A stretch of 64,000 nt of DNA from Stenotrophomonas maltophilia (GTDB lineage Bacteria; Pseudomonadota; Gammaproteobacteria; Xanthomonadales; Xanthomonadaceae): the NCBI RefSeq assembly GCF_006974125.1, contig NZ_CP037858.1, forward strand, positions 4,402,001-4,466,000, written 5' to 3'. The notes under the pieces are model-generated. The model ran no database searches. It saw only the letters and a program-made list of their open reading frames with translations, and had not been told where the DNA came from. Made by a program: the position numbers and the translations under genes. The first letter of the stretch is position 1. Each line of letters opens with the position of its first letter. Positions 15,469-24,840 of the stretch are shown here, in pieces.

Positions 15469-18105
15469 TCAATCCTGCGGCGCAGGCTCGTCCGGGCGTG
15501 CCGCTTCCGGGCTGACCCGTTCGATGGTGTGGCGCAGCTCGCGGCCGAGAATGAACTTGGCGTCCTTGGCCCAGGCATCCAGGCGCTCGTCGAACAGCAG
15601 CTTGCTGTTCTCGTCCGGCCACACCAGGCGCAGCTCGCGCAGCTTCTGGATGAAGCCGCGGAACAGGGTGCGGTCGAAGAACTCCGGCGCGGCCGGTGCA
15701 TAGAGCAGGCTCAAGCGCTGCGCCGCCTGCTGGCACAGGCTTTCCAGCTCGGCAGCACCCAGCACGCCCGGGCCGTTCTTCACCAGCACCGAGATGGCGA
15801 TGTAATAGCGCTCGAACGCCTGCTGCAGCGAGTGGCCGATCGCACGCAGGCGGAACACCTCGTCGGTCTGCCCGGTGTTGCGCGCCAGGATGCCGCCGTC
15901 GTCATCGTTGACGTTCTGCAGCAGGCCCTCGCGCACGAACACGTTGATGGTCTGGTCGATGCGCTGCGCGAACTCGTCCTCGCTCCACGGCAGGAACAGC
16001 TCGGCCTGCAGGAACGGGTACACCGTGCGGCCCAGCTGGACCAGGCCGGTGCGGCTCATGCGGCGGTTGTTCTGGAAACAGCAGGCCACCCACGACGAGG
16101 CGGTGAACAGGTGCAGCACGTTGTTGCGGAAGTAGCTCAGCAGCACCGCGGTATCGCCGCTGACGCTGAGCACATCGCCCAGCGGGTGCTTGACGCGGGT
16201 GAGGACGTTGATTTCCTCGGCGTGGGCGATGATCCGCTCCGGCGAGTGCGGGGTCACCGTCACCCGGTCCGAATACGGCATCTCGACCAGCAGGGTCTTG
16301 CACAACTCGATCTGCGCGATCAGGTCGGCCTCGCCCATCGCGTGCTTCGGCGTGGACAGCAGGGCCAGCGCCAGCAGGTTGATCGGGTTGACGTCGGCAG
16401 CACCGTTGATGCGCACCTGGATACGCTCGGCCAGCGTATCCACCGTGGTCGACAGCCAGGCCGGCTTCTCGTCCTCGGACACCGCCTCGCCCTTCCACTC
16501 CGGCGCCTTCTCGGCCAGCACGTCGTTCAGCGCGATCGGCTCGCCGAAGTTCACCACCACCTGGCCATAGTTCTGCTTGAGCACCTTGGGGATGCCCCAC
16601 AGCAGCGACCAGATCGATTCCTTTTCCTTCGGCCGGCCGGACAGTTCGTCCAGGTAGCTGCCGCCCTCCATCAGCTTCTCGTAGCCGATGTAGATGGGCT
16701 GGAACAGCACCGGCTTGCGCGGCTGGCGCAGGAACGCACGCAGCGTCATCGAAATCATGCCGCCCTTGGGCTGCAGCAGGCGGCCGGTGCGCGAACGGCC
16801 ACCTTCGACGAAGTACTCCAGCGAGTAGCCACCGGCAACCAGCTGCGCGACGTATTCACTGAGCACCGCCGAGTACAGCGCGTTGCCACGGATCGAGCGG
16901 CGGATGAAGAACGCACCGCCCTTGCGCAGCAGGGTGCCGACCACCGGCAGGTTCAGGTTGATGCCGGCCACGATGTGCGGCGGCACGATGCCACGGTCGT
17001 ACAGCAGGTAGGACAGCAGCAGGTAGTCCATGTGGCTGCGGTGGCTGGGCACGTAGACCACTTCGTGGCCCGGCGCGGCAGCCTTGAACTTGTCCAGGTG
17101 GTGCACCAGCACGCCCGCATAGATGCGGTTCCACACGTGGCTGAGCATGAAGCTGGCCGAGCGCACCACCGGGCTGGAGTAGTCCGCGGCGATTTCCCAG
17201 GCGTAGGCGTGTGCCTTCTTCCAGGCATCGGCCGGCTTCGAGTTGTCGCGCTTGGCCTGCGCGGCGATCGCTTCGCGCACCGGTTCGGCGGCCAGCACCT
17301 GGTCCACCAGCAGGCGCCGGGTCGACAGGTCAGGGCCGATCACCGATTCACGGATGCGGCGGAAATGGGTACGCAGCACGCGCTGCAGCTTGCGCACCGT
17401 GCGTTCCGGCTCCAGGCCTTCGTCGACGGTGTTGCGCAGCGAAATCGGCGGCGCGAAGCGGACGATGGTGCTGCGACCATTCAGCAGCACCGCCAGCAGG
17501 CGGCGGAAGCGGCCGACCAGCGCCCAGTTTTCCGAGAACAGCACCGCGAACCAGCCGCTCTGCTTGTCCGGCGCGCGGCCGACGAAGATCGACACCGGCA
17601 CCAGGTGCACGTCCAGGTCATCGCGCACGCGATGGGCCTGCAGCACCTTGGCCAGCGAATCGGAGTGGGTCTTGGCACCACGCTGCTCGGGGATCAGCGA
17701 ATTGCTGGAGCTGCGGCGCGACAGTGCCAGGTAAGCGCGCTTGCGCCCGGTCGGGTCACCGGCCAGCGGCACCAGCGGCGACGGCAGGCCTGCCTGGCGG
17801 CAGGCCTTGTCCAGGATCAGCGCGTTGGACAGGCCGTAGTCTTCCAGCACGTACATGACCGGGCGGCCATCGTTGTACTGGCCCGGGTCTTCCGGCTCGA
17901 TCTTCAGCGACAGCCACGGCTCGACCAGGCGGCCCAGCAACCGCGCCCACAGCGGGCGGCGGCCAGCCGGACGCGCGTGCGCGGGCGGCGGTACCGGGTT
18001 CGGGCCGGTACCGGTCGAGGGGGACGCCGGCACCGTATCGGCGGGCGTCGACTGGGATTCTTCGCCGGGGAACGGCAGCGGGTTCTGTTTCGACATCGGC
18101 GCCAT
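15469..18105 (-). CDS. plsB: Glycerol-3-phosphate 1-O-acyltransferase
   Basis: A protein of 878 residues, slightly longer than E. coli PlsB (807). It adds the first acyl chain to glycerol-3-phosphate at the inner membrane. The acyltransferase block HRSHMDYLLLSYLL holds the catalytic His and Asp. FFIRRSIRGNALYSAVL and YFVEGGRSRTGR are the further conserved blocks. The first ~50 residues are Pro-rich and not conserved. The start overlaps the stop of the upstream lipoprotein gene (TAATG), which suggests translational coupling. Met4 is an alternative start. Confidence 0.95.
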   Translation of the reverse strand: MAPMSKQNPLPFPGEESQSTPADTVPASPSTGTGPNPVPPPAHARPAGRRPLWARLLGRLVEPWLSLKIEPEDPGQYNDGRPVMYVLEDYGLSNALILDKACRQAGLPSPLVPLAGDPTGRKRAYLALSRRSSSNSLIPEQRGAKTHSDSLAKVLQAHRVRDDLDVHLVPVSIFVGRAPDKQSGWFAVLFSENWALVGRFRRLLAVLLNGRSTIVRFAPPISLRNTVDEGLEPERTVRKLQRVLRTHFRRIRESVIGPDLSTRRLLVDQVLAAEPVREAIAAQAKRDNSKPADAWKKAHAYAWEIAADYSSPVVRSASFMLSHVWNRIYAGVLVHHLDKFKAAAPGHEVVYVPSHRSHMDYLLLSYLLYDRGIVPPHIVAGINLNLPVVGTLLRKGGAFFIRRSIRGNALYSAVLSEYVAQLVAGGYSLEYFVEGGRSRTGRLLQPKGGMISMTLRAFLRQPRKPVLFQPIYIGYEKLMEGGSYLDELSGRPKEKESIWSLLWGIPKVLKQNYGQVVVNFGEPIALNDVLAEKAPEWKGEAVSEDEKPAWLSTTVDTLAERIQVRINGAADVNPINLLALALLSTPKHAMGEADLIAQIELCKTLLVEMPYSDRVTVTPHSPERIIAHAEEINVLTRVKHPLGDVLSVSGDTAVLLSYFRNNVLHLFTASSWVACCFQNNRRMSRTGLVQLGRTVYPFLQAELFLPWSEDEFAQRIDQTINVFVREGLLQNVNDDDGGILARNTGQTDEVFRLRAIGHSLQQAFERYYIAISVLVKNGPGVLGAAELESLCQQAAQRLSLLYAPAAPEFFDRTLFRGFIQKLRELRLVWPDENSKLLFDERLDAWAKDAKFILGRELRHTIERVSPEAARPDEPAPQD

Positions 18106-19058
18106 TATGGCTTAGGCGGTGGCGTTGCCGCTTCCCCACCCTCGGCGGGGGCTTCAGCCGGTACGGGGGCCGCCGCCGCGCGGGCCGCGTCGACCTTGCG
18201 CAGCAGGGCGTCGGTGTCGGCCAGGGTGCGGGTCAGGTACCAGTGGCCCTCGCGCCGGCTCAGCGGCAGCTGCAGGCTCATCTCGCGACCGGCGAGGTCA
18301 TAGCGCAGGCGTACCAGCGCGTTGTCCCCTTCCACCGACAGCAGTTCGCCGCGCAGGCTGCGCAACGCGTCGTCCACATCCAGCCCGTAGCTGCCCAGCA
18401 CCGCCTTGAGGGTGTGGATGAACGGCGCCAGCTGCTGCAGGCTGCCTTCCATGCCTGCGGCCTGCAGGCCGGCTTCGTCGTCGAAGCCGACCTTGTTGGC
18501 GGCGCCGACCAGCGCGGCGATGGTGCTGCGTGCGCGGGCCCGGTCACTGATCGGGGCACCCTGCGCCCAGCTGGCCAGGGTTTCGACCAGGGCGATGTAG
18601 TGCGCCTGCTGGCCCGGAGTATAGCCTTTCTGGTGGCGCAGGTACTGCACACCGAAGTTGCCCATCGATTGTGCAGCCTGGCGAACGGCGCCGGCCTGTC
18701 CGGCCAGCTGGCGATCGAAGCTGCGCTGCAGTTCGGCGCTGGCATTGGGCTTGCGCAGTGCGGCCAGCATCGGCAGCAGCTGGTCGCCCAGTGGCAGTTC
18801 GGTCAGCGGCCACTGGCTGTGGCCTTCGGTCCAGGCCTGTTGCAGGCGCTGGTACTGGCTGGGCGGCACAGACAGCTTTGCGTAGCCGACCAGATCGTCC
18901 TCGGCCAGGCGCAGCGCCATCGCCTGCACCGCCGCGACCGGCTCGGCCGCCGGCTTGGTCGGGTCCTGGGCCGATTCACGACACGCCGCCACGACCAGCA
19001 GCAGCATGGCTGCCAGCCCCCATCCACGCGCAGACCTTCCTCGCACTGCCACGCTCAT
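18105..19058 (-). CDS. Predicted lipoprotein of unknown function upstream of plsB
   Basis: About 317 residues from the ATG at 19058, which has GGGGAG upstream. The signal peptide ends in a lipobox (LLLVVAAC). The mature part is mostly helical, with no motif I recognise, and ends in a Pro/Ala/Glu-rich tail. The segment SVEGDNALVRLRYDLAGREMS, followed by a Trp-Tyr-Leu-Thr stretch, suggests a small beta domain near the end. It overlaps plsB, so both proteins should be made from one message. The envelope location could link it to lipid supply, but that is inference from position only. Confidence 0.7.
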   Translation of the reverse strand: MSVAVRGRSARGWGLAAMLLLVVAACRESAQDPTKPAAEPVAAVQAMALRLAEDDLVGYAKLSVPPSQYQRLQQAWTEGHSQWPLTELPLGDQLLPMLAALRKPNASAELQRSFDRQLAGQAGAVRQAAQSMGNFGVQYLRHQKGYTPGQQAHYIALVETLASWAQGAPISDRARARSTIAALVGAANKVGFDDEAGLQAAGMEGSLQQLAPFIHTLKAVLGSYGLDVDDALRSLRGELLSVEGDNALVRLRYDLAGREMSLQLPLSRREGHWYLTRTLADTDALLRKVDAARAAAAPVPAEAPAEGGEAATPPPKP

Positions 19059-19165
19059 GCACTCGGACTCCCCGGACCGGTCCGCATCTTGCGGCCTGTG
19101 ACGTGACAGCGGCAAGCCGGGACGTCACGGTTTCCGCCATTGCTGGCCCAAGTGGTTGAAAGGCA

Positions 19166-19307
19166 TAAAAAAAGAGCCGGGATCACGGGGATCTCAGGCT
19201 CTTCAAGCCGGCACGAGGCCGGAGGACAGTGTTGTGGCACATGTCCGGTCCGAGGACCGGATGGCGGCGATCCTACGCTGCCCTTCAAGTTAAGGCAACA
19301 CTTCACG
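19166..19307 (-). ncRNA. Candidate small RNA, about 140 nt
   Basis: An AT-rich island (19301-19345), unlike its GC-rich surroundings, offers a possible minus-strand promoter: TATATA at 19319-19314 and a weak TTAAAA at 19343-19338. The predicted transcript would start with a short hairpin (CACTACGTGAAGTG), carry a CCGGTC-CGAG-GACCGG stem at 19245-19260, and end at a strong Rho-independent terminator. No convincing reading frame fills it. I do not recognise it as a known RNA. It could instead be a processed 3' product of pyrF, but a terminator-like hairpin lies in between. Confidence 0.45.
19167..19203 (-). terminator. Rho-independent terminator of the candidate small RNA
   Basis: Read on the minus strand, AAGAGCC ... 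GGCTCTT forms a stem with an inner GATC pair, followed directly by a run of seven T (19173-19167). It is one of the clearest intrinsic terminators in the window. The nearest protein gene on this strand, pyrF, ends about 280 bp upstream and has its own hairpin. Confidence 0.75.
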
Positions 19308-19425
19308 TAGTGTTATATAAATTATTGTTTTTATTGATTTTAATGGCACCGGGGGTGATGTCCATGACATCTACGGCGGGTTTTGTGGCGATTCGGGCAC
19401 AACCGCTCCCCGGGGCGGATGCAGA

Positions 19426-19456
19426 AACGCCATCCCGCACGGGTCGGGATGGCGTT
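19426..19456 (-). terminator. Probable pyrF terminator
   Basis: A perfect 12-bp stem (AACGCCATCCCG with its complement) around a seven-base loop lies 28 bp after the pyrF stop. The minus-strand tail GTTTCTGC is only modestly T-rich. Confidence 0.6.
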
Positions 19457-19483
19457 CGAGCCTGCAGCCTGCGCAGCGGAATC

Positions 19484-20209
19484 TCAGCGCGCAGCCAGCG
19501 CCGACGCGATTTCCTGCTGGATGGCCCGGGCCGCTGCCTGCGGATCGGCGGCCAGGCGGATCGGACGGCCGACCACGATGGCATCGGCGCCATCGGCAAA
19601 GGCCTGGGCCACACCCACGGTACGCTTCTGGTCATCGCCGACCGGGCCACCGGGGCGGATGCCCGGGCAGACGATCGAGAACCCGGCGCCGGTAGCGGCA
19701 CGGATCGGGCCGGCTTCCTGCCCCGAGGCGATCACGCCATCGATGCCGGCCGCCTGCGCGGCCAGCGCGCGCTCGACTACCACGTCCACCGGCTCACGGT
19801 CGATGCCCATCTGCGCCAGGTCCGGGCGGCCCATCGAGGTCAGCACGGTCACTGCCAGCAGGCGCATGTCGCCGCTGTTGGCGGCCGCGCAGGCCTCCAT
19901 CATGGCCGGGTGCCAGCCATGGATGGTGGCGTAGCTGACCGGCCACTGCGACAGGCGCTTGATCACGGCCGCGGCGGTGGCCGGGATGTCGAAGAACTTC
20001 AGGTCGACGAACACGCGCTTGTCGCGGCGGGCCAGCTCGTCCAGCACCTGGAAGTACTCGCCCGACGCCAGCAGTTCCATGCCGATCTTGTAGAACGCCA
20101 CGCTGTCGCCGAGACGATCGACCCACTCCAGCGCCTGCACGCGATCAGGCACGTCCAGCGCGAAGATCAGGCGTTCGTCATCGCGCAGCGGCAGCGGCGC
20201 GCGGCTCAC
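19484..20209 (-). CDS. pyrF: Orotidine 5'-phosphate decarboxylase
   Basis: A protein of 241 residues that catalyses the last step of UMP synthesis. The catalytic Asp-Lys-Asp array is DLKFFDIP (D69, K71, D74); most relatives have His before the second Asp where this one has Phe. The phosphate-binding ending VVGRPI is present. The start codon overlaps the stop of the acid phosphatase gene by 4 bp (ATGA), so the two are cotranscribed and probably coupled. Confidence 0.97.
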   Translation of the reverse strand: MSRAPLPLRDDERLIFALDVPDRVQALEWVDRLGDSVAFYKIGMELLASGEYFQVLDELARRDKRVFVDLKFFDIPATAAAVIKRLSQWPVSYATIHGWHPAMMEACAAANSGDMRLLAVTVLTSMGRPDLAQMGIDREPVDVVVERALAAQAAGIDGVIASGQEAGPIRAATGAGFSIVCPGIRPGGPVGDDQKRTVGVAQAFADGADAIVVGRPIRLAADPQAAARAIQQEIASALAAR

Positions 20210-21129
20210 GGTGCGTAGTCCAGGGCAGCGCGCTTGGCGTCGTGACGAGCCTGGCGCGACTGGCTGTAGTCATTATTGAACTGCGCCGGCTCGAAGCCGC
20301 CGTAGGTCGGGTTCGGCAGCATCCACCAGCGCTCGCCGAACCAGTCGTGGTACTGCTGCAGCAGCGCGTCACGGCCTTCGTTGGTGTTGGCGGTCACTTC
20401 CACGAAGTCGCCCAGCTGGTCGCCGAACTGCATCAGCACGCGGTACTTCTGCCCGGCCAGGCGACGGCGGCAGTTCTTCTCGCTGCCGGCCTGCTCGCAG
20501 CCTTCCACCACGGTGCCCAGACCCAGGAACACGCTGTCATCGGCCACCGGCAGGCCCTGCTCGCGCAGGTTGGCCAGGGTCGCGTCCTTCAGGTGCACGG
20601 CGCGGTTGGAGATGTACAGCAGCGTCACGCCCTTGGCGTTGGCGGCCTTGGCGAAATCAACCACGCCCGGAATGGCCTTGGCCTTCTTTTCGGCCACCCA
20701 CTGGTCCCAGGTCAGCTCGTCGTATTCCTTGCCGTCGCGCACCAGGCGCGCCTGGTAGGGCGAGTTGTCCAGCACGGTCTCATCCACGTCCAGCACCACG
20801 GCCGGCTTCAGGCCCTTGGCCTCGTTGCCGCGTTCTTCCGGCACCAGCGCATCCCAGTGGGCTTCCTTCAGCGCGGCATCCAGGTGGTCGGCGGCGGCAC
20901 GGTAGGTCTGCTCGGTGATCGCCTTGTACTCCTGTGCGCGCTGCATCCACAGCACTGCATTGAGGTTGTCGTTGGCAGTGGCATCGAGCGCGCCATCGGC
21001 CTTGGCAGCGGCGGCCGGGGCCTCCGGTGCAGCGGCTTCGGCAGCAGGCGCATCCACGCGCTTGCAGGCGGACAGGCCCAGCGCCGCAGTGGCGAGCAGG
21101 GTCAGGGACAAGGAAACAGGACGACGCAT
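20206..21129 (-). CDS. HAD-superfamily acid phosphatase lipoprotein (5'-nucleotidase e(P4)-like)
   Basis: A protein of 307 residues with a lipobox (LSAC), so a lipoprotein. After an Ala-rich linker comes the HAD motif [13 protein letters not shown], whose two Asp residues are nucleophile and acid. Motif II is LLYISNR and the acidic motif near the end is FGDQLGDF. This is the class C/e(P4) acid phosphatase group, which strips phosphate from nucleotides outside the inner membrane. Its overlap with pyrF suggests a nucleotide-salvage theme: outside dephosphorylation and inside UMP synthesis. The link is inference. Confidence 0.88.
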   Translation of the reverse strand: MRRPVSLSLTLLATAALGLSACKRVDAPAAEAAAPEAPAAAAKADGALDATANDNLNAVLWMQRAQEYKAITEQTYRAAADHLDAALKEAHWDALVPEERGNEAKGLKPAVVLDVDETVLDNSPYQARLVRDGKEYDELTWDQWVAEKKAKAIPGVVDFAKAANAKGVTLLYISNRAVHLKDATLANLREQGLPVADDSVFLGLGTVVEGCEQAGSEKNCRRRLAGQKYRVLMQFGDQLGDFVEVTANTNEGRDALLQQYHDWFGERWWMLPNPTYGGFEPAQFNNDYSQSRQARHDAKRAALDYAP

Positions 21130-21230
21130 GGATTCACCGGCAATCAGATATACCGGCGCATTTTACCGGCAAAGCCGGCCCCGGGACGGCTATGCTTGGC
21201 GGTCGACCCGTTGCCCTTCCGGAGGCCGCC

Positions 21231-21884
21231 ATGACCGATTCCACCCAGACCCCCGACGTCCCCCTGCTCGACGCCGTGCAGGCCCGCCTGCTGGGCTGCC
21301 TGGTGGAAAAGGAGGCAACCACCCCGGACACCTACCCGCTGACGGTGAACGCCGCCCAGTCGGCGGCCAACCAGAAGACTGCGCGCGAACCGGTGATGAA
21401 CGTAGACGCCGGCAGCGTGCAGCACGCGCTGCGCCAGCTGGAGGCGCTGGGCCTGGCCCGCCAGCACTTCTCCTCGCGCGCGGACCGCTACGAGCACCGC
21501 CTGCAGGCCGCGCTGGACCTGACCCGGCAGCAGACCGTGCTGCTGGCGCTGCTGCTGCTGCGTGGGCCACAGACCCTGGGCGAACTGATCACGCGCAGCG
21601 AACGCCTGCACCGCTTCGCCGACGCCGACGAAGCCCGGCACGCCATCGAGCGCCTGCAGCAGCGCGCGCTGCTGGTGGTGCTGCCGCGCGCCAGCGGCCA
21701 GCGCGAAGACCGCTACATGCACCTGCTGTGCGGCGAAGTGGACGGCGCGGCGCTGGCGGCCAGGTACGCCAGCAGCGGCGGTGGCAGCAGCGATGCGGCC
21801 GACCCGGGCCTGGCCGAGCGCGTGGCGCAGCTGGAAGCGGCCGTGGCCGAACTGCAGGCGCAGCTGGCCGAACTGCGCGGCTGA
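21231..21884 (+). CDS. YceH/DUF480-family winged-helix protein
   Basis: A protein of 217 residues from the ATG at 21231, with GGAGG 5 bp upstream. The N-terminal part ([20 protein letters not shown], then [12 protein letters not shown]) is the family signature, with two winged-helix-like domains in tandem. The last 30 residues form a heptad coiled coil ([21 protein letters not shown]). The family's role is not established. The gene is divergent from the acid phosphatase gene. Confidence 0.85.
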   Translation: MTDSTQTPDVPLLDAVQARLLGCLVEKEATTPDTYPLTVNAAQSAANQKTAREPVMNVDAGSVQHALRQLEALGLARQHFSSRADRYEHRLQAALDLTRQQTVLLALLLLRGPQTLGELITRSERLHRFADADEARHAIERLQQRALLVVLPRASGQREDRYMHLLCGEVDGAALAARYASSGGGSSDAADPGLAERVAQLEAAVAELQAQLAELRG

Positions 21885-21896
21885 AGTCCACATCCG

Positions 21897-21960
21897 GTAG
21901 TGCCGGCCGCTGGCCGGCAACCCGGTGATGCCTGGATGCCGGCCAGCGGCCGGCACCTAC
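21897..21960. repeat. Inverted pair of GTAG-REP units
   Basis: One unit reads on the plus strand (21897-21919) and its mate on the minus strand (21937-21960). Together they can fold into a large cruciform or mRNA hairpin. The pair lies between the convergent YceH and GNAT genes and could end transcription from both sides. Confidence 0.9.
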
Positions 21961-21972
21961 CAACATCAGGGA

Positions 21973-22497
21973 TCAGACCTGCGCCGCACCCGGCGTGGCA
22001 TACAACCGGCTCGGGCTGTCCACGCCCGGCAGCTGGACCACCCCGCGTTCCTGCATGCCCAGGCCCAGCAGGATCTTTCCGGACACCACATTGTCCAGGT
22101 CGGTGATGCCATACAGATCGTGCAGGCCCAGCGCTCCGCGTGCATGCGCGAACACCGCCCGCGCTGCCTCCCCGGCATAGCCCTGCCCTGCGAATTCCGA
22201 CAGCACCGCATAACCGATATCCGGCCCCGGCAGGCCATCGCGCCGCACCAGCCCGGCATTGCCCAGCCAGGCACCATCGGACAACCGCTCGATGGCATAC
22301 ATGCCGAACCCGTTCAGCGCATAACTGTGCAGCACACGCAGCGCGATGTATTCCCGCGCCTGCTCCTCACTGCGCACATTGCGGTCACCGATGAAGCGCA
22401 CGAAGCCCGGATCGTTCAACAGCGCCAGCATCGGCACCGCATCGCGATCCGGTTCAATCGCACGCAGGCGCAGGCGTTCACTCTCGATCGGTTGCAC
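21973..22497 (-). CDS. GNAT-family N-acetyltransferase (RimJ/RimL-like)
   Basis: A protein of 174 residues. It starts ERLRLRAIEPDRDAVPMLALLNDPGFVRFIGDR, the beginning of RimJ/RimL-type acetyltransferases. The acetyl-CoA loop is near FAGQGYAGEAARAVFAHA (the Q/RxxGxG/A pattern), followed by LGLHDLYGITDLDNVVSGKIL. The acceptor could be a protein N-terminus or a small amine; the sequence does not say. Element D lies upstream of its start. Confidence 0.85.
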   Translation of the reverse strand: MQPIESERLRLRAIEPDRDAVPMLALLNDPGFVRFIGDRNVRSEEQAREYIALRVLHSYALNGFGMYAIERLSDGAWLGNAGLVRRDGLPGPDIGYAVLSEFAGQGYAGEAARAVFAHARGALGLHDLYGITDLDNVVSGKILLGLGMQERGVVQLPGVDSPSRLYATPGAAQV

Positions 22498-22605
22498 AGG
22501 CAGACCTCCAGCCGAAACCCCGATTCTGCCTCAACCCCCGGCTGCTGCTGTTGCTTTTGATTTTCTTTGCATTGCCGTGGAAGGAAGCGCCCGGCATCTG
22601 TCAGA

Positions 22606-22709
22606 GGCCGGTCGGGGTGGGTTCGCGGGGGTATCCGCGCCATGGATGGCGCGGCTAAGCCCCCAGGGACGGGTTCACGGCGTCCCCCGCGAACCCACCC
22701 CGATCGGCC
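22606..22709 (+). repeat. Long-arm palindromic element D (52-nt core)
   Basis: Arms 22606-22631 and 22684-22709 pair at 25 of 26 positions. The 52-nt core (22632-22683) has hairpin 1 (CCGCGCC-ATGGAT-GGCGCGG) and hairpin 2 (CCC-AGGGAC-GGG) on the plus strand. The hairpin 1 stem is changed on both sides relative to element C, so pairing is kept. It lies between two minus-strand genes, and so is antisense to transcripts from rep into the GNAT gene. A T-rich tract (22540-22575) stands on its left. Confidence 0.88.
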
Positions 22710-22764
22710 ACACTGCGGAACCAACGCGTGCTCCACCACGGAGGGGCGGCGCCGTTGGAGCGCC

Positions 22765-24741
22765 CTAGTCGAACAGCGCCTCGATCGCCGCCAACCCCGC
22801 ACTCGCCCGTTCCTTCTTGCGCGCCGCATCGGCCACCGGATCAGCACCGTCGCGCTGGATCTCCTCGGCCGGAATCTCCTCGAAGAACCGGCTCGGTTTC
22901 AGCCGCACATGCTCACCGAACTTGCGCGTCAGCTTGCTGTAACTCATCCACAGCTGGATCTTGGCACGGGTGATACCCACGTACAGCAGGCGCCGCTCTT
23001 CCTGCAGGTTGCCCTCGTCCAGGCTGACCTGGTGCGGCAGCACGCCGTCCTCGCAGCCCACGATGAACACGTACGGGAACTCCAGGCCCTTGGAGGCGTG
23101 CATGGTCATCATGCGCACCTGGTTGCCACCCTCGTCCTTGTCGCTGCGCGACAGCAGCGCCAGCTGGCCGGCCAGGTCAGCGGCAGTGGCACCGCGCGGG
23201 CCGCCCTCGAACCACTGCGCCAGTTCCTCGATGTTGTTGGCGCGGCGCTGGTAGCTGGCCTCTTCCTTGGCCTGCTGGCGCAGCTCGCTGAGCAGGCCGG
23301 ACTCCTTGGCCACCTTGCGGATCATGTCACCGGAAGTGACCTGCCGGGTCTGCGCGCGCAGGTCGCGCAGGATATCGGTGAAGCGCGCCAGGCTGTTGGC
23401 CGCACGCGGCGGCAACTGCTGCAGGGCGCCGATCGCCTCGGCGGCCTGCGCCATCGGCATGTCCTTTTCCTGCGCCAGCTCGGCCAGCTTGGCCAGCGTG
23501 CCGGCACCGACATCGCGCTTGGGCGACTGCACCGCGCGCATGAACGCGGTGTCGTCATCCGGGTTCACCAGCAGGCGCAGCCAGGCCAGCGTGTCCTTCA
23601 CTTCCTGGCGTTCCAGGAACATGGTGCCGCCGGTCAGGTGGTAGGGGATGCGCAGCAGCTGCATTGCCTTTTCAAGCGGCCGTGACTGGAAGTTGCCGCG
23701 GAACAGGATGCAGAAGTCACTCCACGGCACGTTGCGCGACTGGGCCACGAAGGCGATCTCGGCCGCGACCTTTTCCGCTTCGTGTTCGCTGTTGCGGCAT
23801 TCCCATACGCGGATGCGTTCGCCGTCGGCCTGGTCGCTCCACAGCTTCTTCAGGTGCTCATGCGGGTTATTGGCGATCAGCGCGTTGGCCGCGCGCAGCA
23901 CGCGGTTGGAGCAGCGGTAATTCTGCTCCAGCTTGATGATCTCCAGCGTCGGGTAGTCGCGCCCCATCTGCTGCAGGTTTTCCGGGTTGGCGCCGCGCCA
24001 GGCGTAGATCGACTGGTCATCGTCGCCCACGCAGGTGAAGTTGCCCTTGTCACCGGCCAGCTGCTTGAGCAGGCGGTACTGCGCGTCGTTGGTGTCCTGG
24101 CATTCGTCCACCAGCAGGTAGCCGATGCGCTCGCGCCAGGCCAGCGCGATCTCCGGGTTTTCTTCCAGGATCTGCACCGGCAGACGGATCAGGTCGTCGA
24201 AGTCGACCGCATTGAACGCGGTCAGGCGCAGCTGGTAGCGCTCGTAGACGCTGGCCGCTTCCTTCTCGCGGTTGCTGCGCGCGGCGGCCATCGCCTGCTC
24301 GGGCGACAGGCCGGCGTTCTTGGCGCGCGACACCAGGTTCTTCATGTCCTCGATGTCATCGGGCTTGGCCCCGTACATCAGGTCCTTGATCTGCGCGGCG
24401 GCATCATCGGCATCGAAGATCGAGAAGCCACGCTTCAGGCCCACGGCCGCGTGTTCGATCTGCAGGAACTTCAGGCCCAGCGCATGGAAGGTGCAGATGG
24501 TCACCTCGTCGGCGTCCTGCTCGCGCAGGCGCTTGGCCACACGCTCGCGCATTTCCTTGGCCGACTTGTTGGTGAAGGTGATCGCCGCGATGCGGCGGGC
24601 CGGGTAGCGGCCACAGCCGATCAGGTGGGCGATCTTTTCCACGATCACGCGCGTCTTGCCGCTGCCCGCGCCGGCGAGTACCAGCAAGGGACCTTCGATG
24701 TGCAGGACGGCGGCGGCTTGGGGGGGATTGAGACCGTGCAT
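22765..24741 (-). CDS. rep: ATP-dependent DNA helicase Rep
   Basis: A protein of 658 residues; E. coli Rep has 673. It is a superfamily 1A 3'-5' helicase that helps forks past bound proteins. It has the Walker A loop AGAGSGKTR at about residues 23-31, FTNKSAKEM (motif Ia), LLVDECQDTNDAQY (motif II), DDDQSIYAWRGA (motif III), QNYRC (motif IV), and TMHASKGLEFPYVF and YVGITRAK (motifs V-VI). The gene stands alone. Confidence 0.95.
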   Translation of the reverse strand: MHGLNPPQAAAVLHIEGPLLVLAGAGSGKTRVIVEKIAHLIGCGRYPARRIAAITFTNKSAKEMRERVAKRLREQDADEVTICTFHALGLKFLQIEHAAVGLKRGFSIFDADDAAAQIKDLMYGAKPDDIEDMKNLVSRAKNAGLSPEQAMAAARSNREKEAASVYERYQLRLTAFNAVDFDDLIRLPVQILEENPEIALAWRERIGYLLVDECQDTNDAQYRLLKQLAGDKGNFTCVGDDDQSIYAWRGANPENLQQMGRDYPTLEIIKLEQNYRCSNRVLRAANALIANNPHEHLKKLWSDQADGERIRVWECRNSEHEAEKVAAEIAFVAQSRNVPWSDFCILFRGNFQSRPLEKAMQLLRIPYHLTGGTMFLERQEVKDTLAWLRLLVNPDDDTAFMRAVQSPKRDVGAGTLAKLAELAQEKDMPMAQAAEAIGALQQLPPRAANSLARFTDILRDLRAQTRQVTSGDMIRKVAKESGLLSELRQQAKEEASYQRRANNIEELAQWFEGGPRGATAADLAGQLALLSRSDKDEGGNQVRMMTMHASKGLEFPYVFIVGCEDGVLPHQVSLDEGNLQEERRLLYVGITRAKIQLWMSYSKLTRKFGEHVRLKPSRFFEEIPAEEIQRDGADPVADAARKKERASAGLAAIEALFD

Positions 24742-24840
24742 GGGAATGGGATTGTAGCGGGGCCGCAGCGGACGGACCTGACTTGCATGCGCACCGTTCC
24801 TAAGCTATTGATTCGCCACCGGAGCACTGGAGCCAGGTGC

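Noticed and set aside
19055..19306. An 83-codon minus-strand frame in the AT-rich island
   Set aside because: No ribosome site, no conserved pattern, and it reads through the strong terminator and the divergent promoter side.
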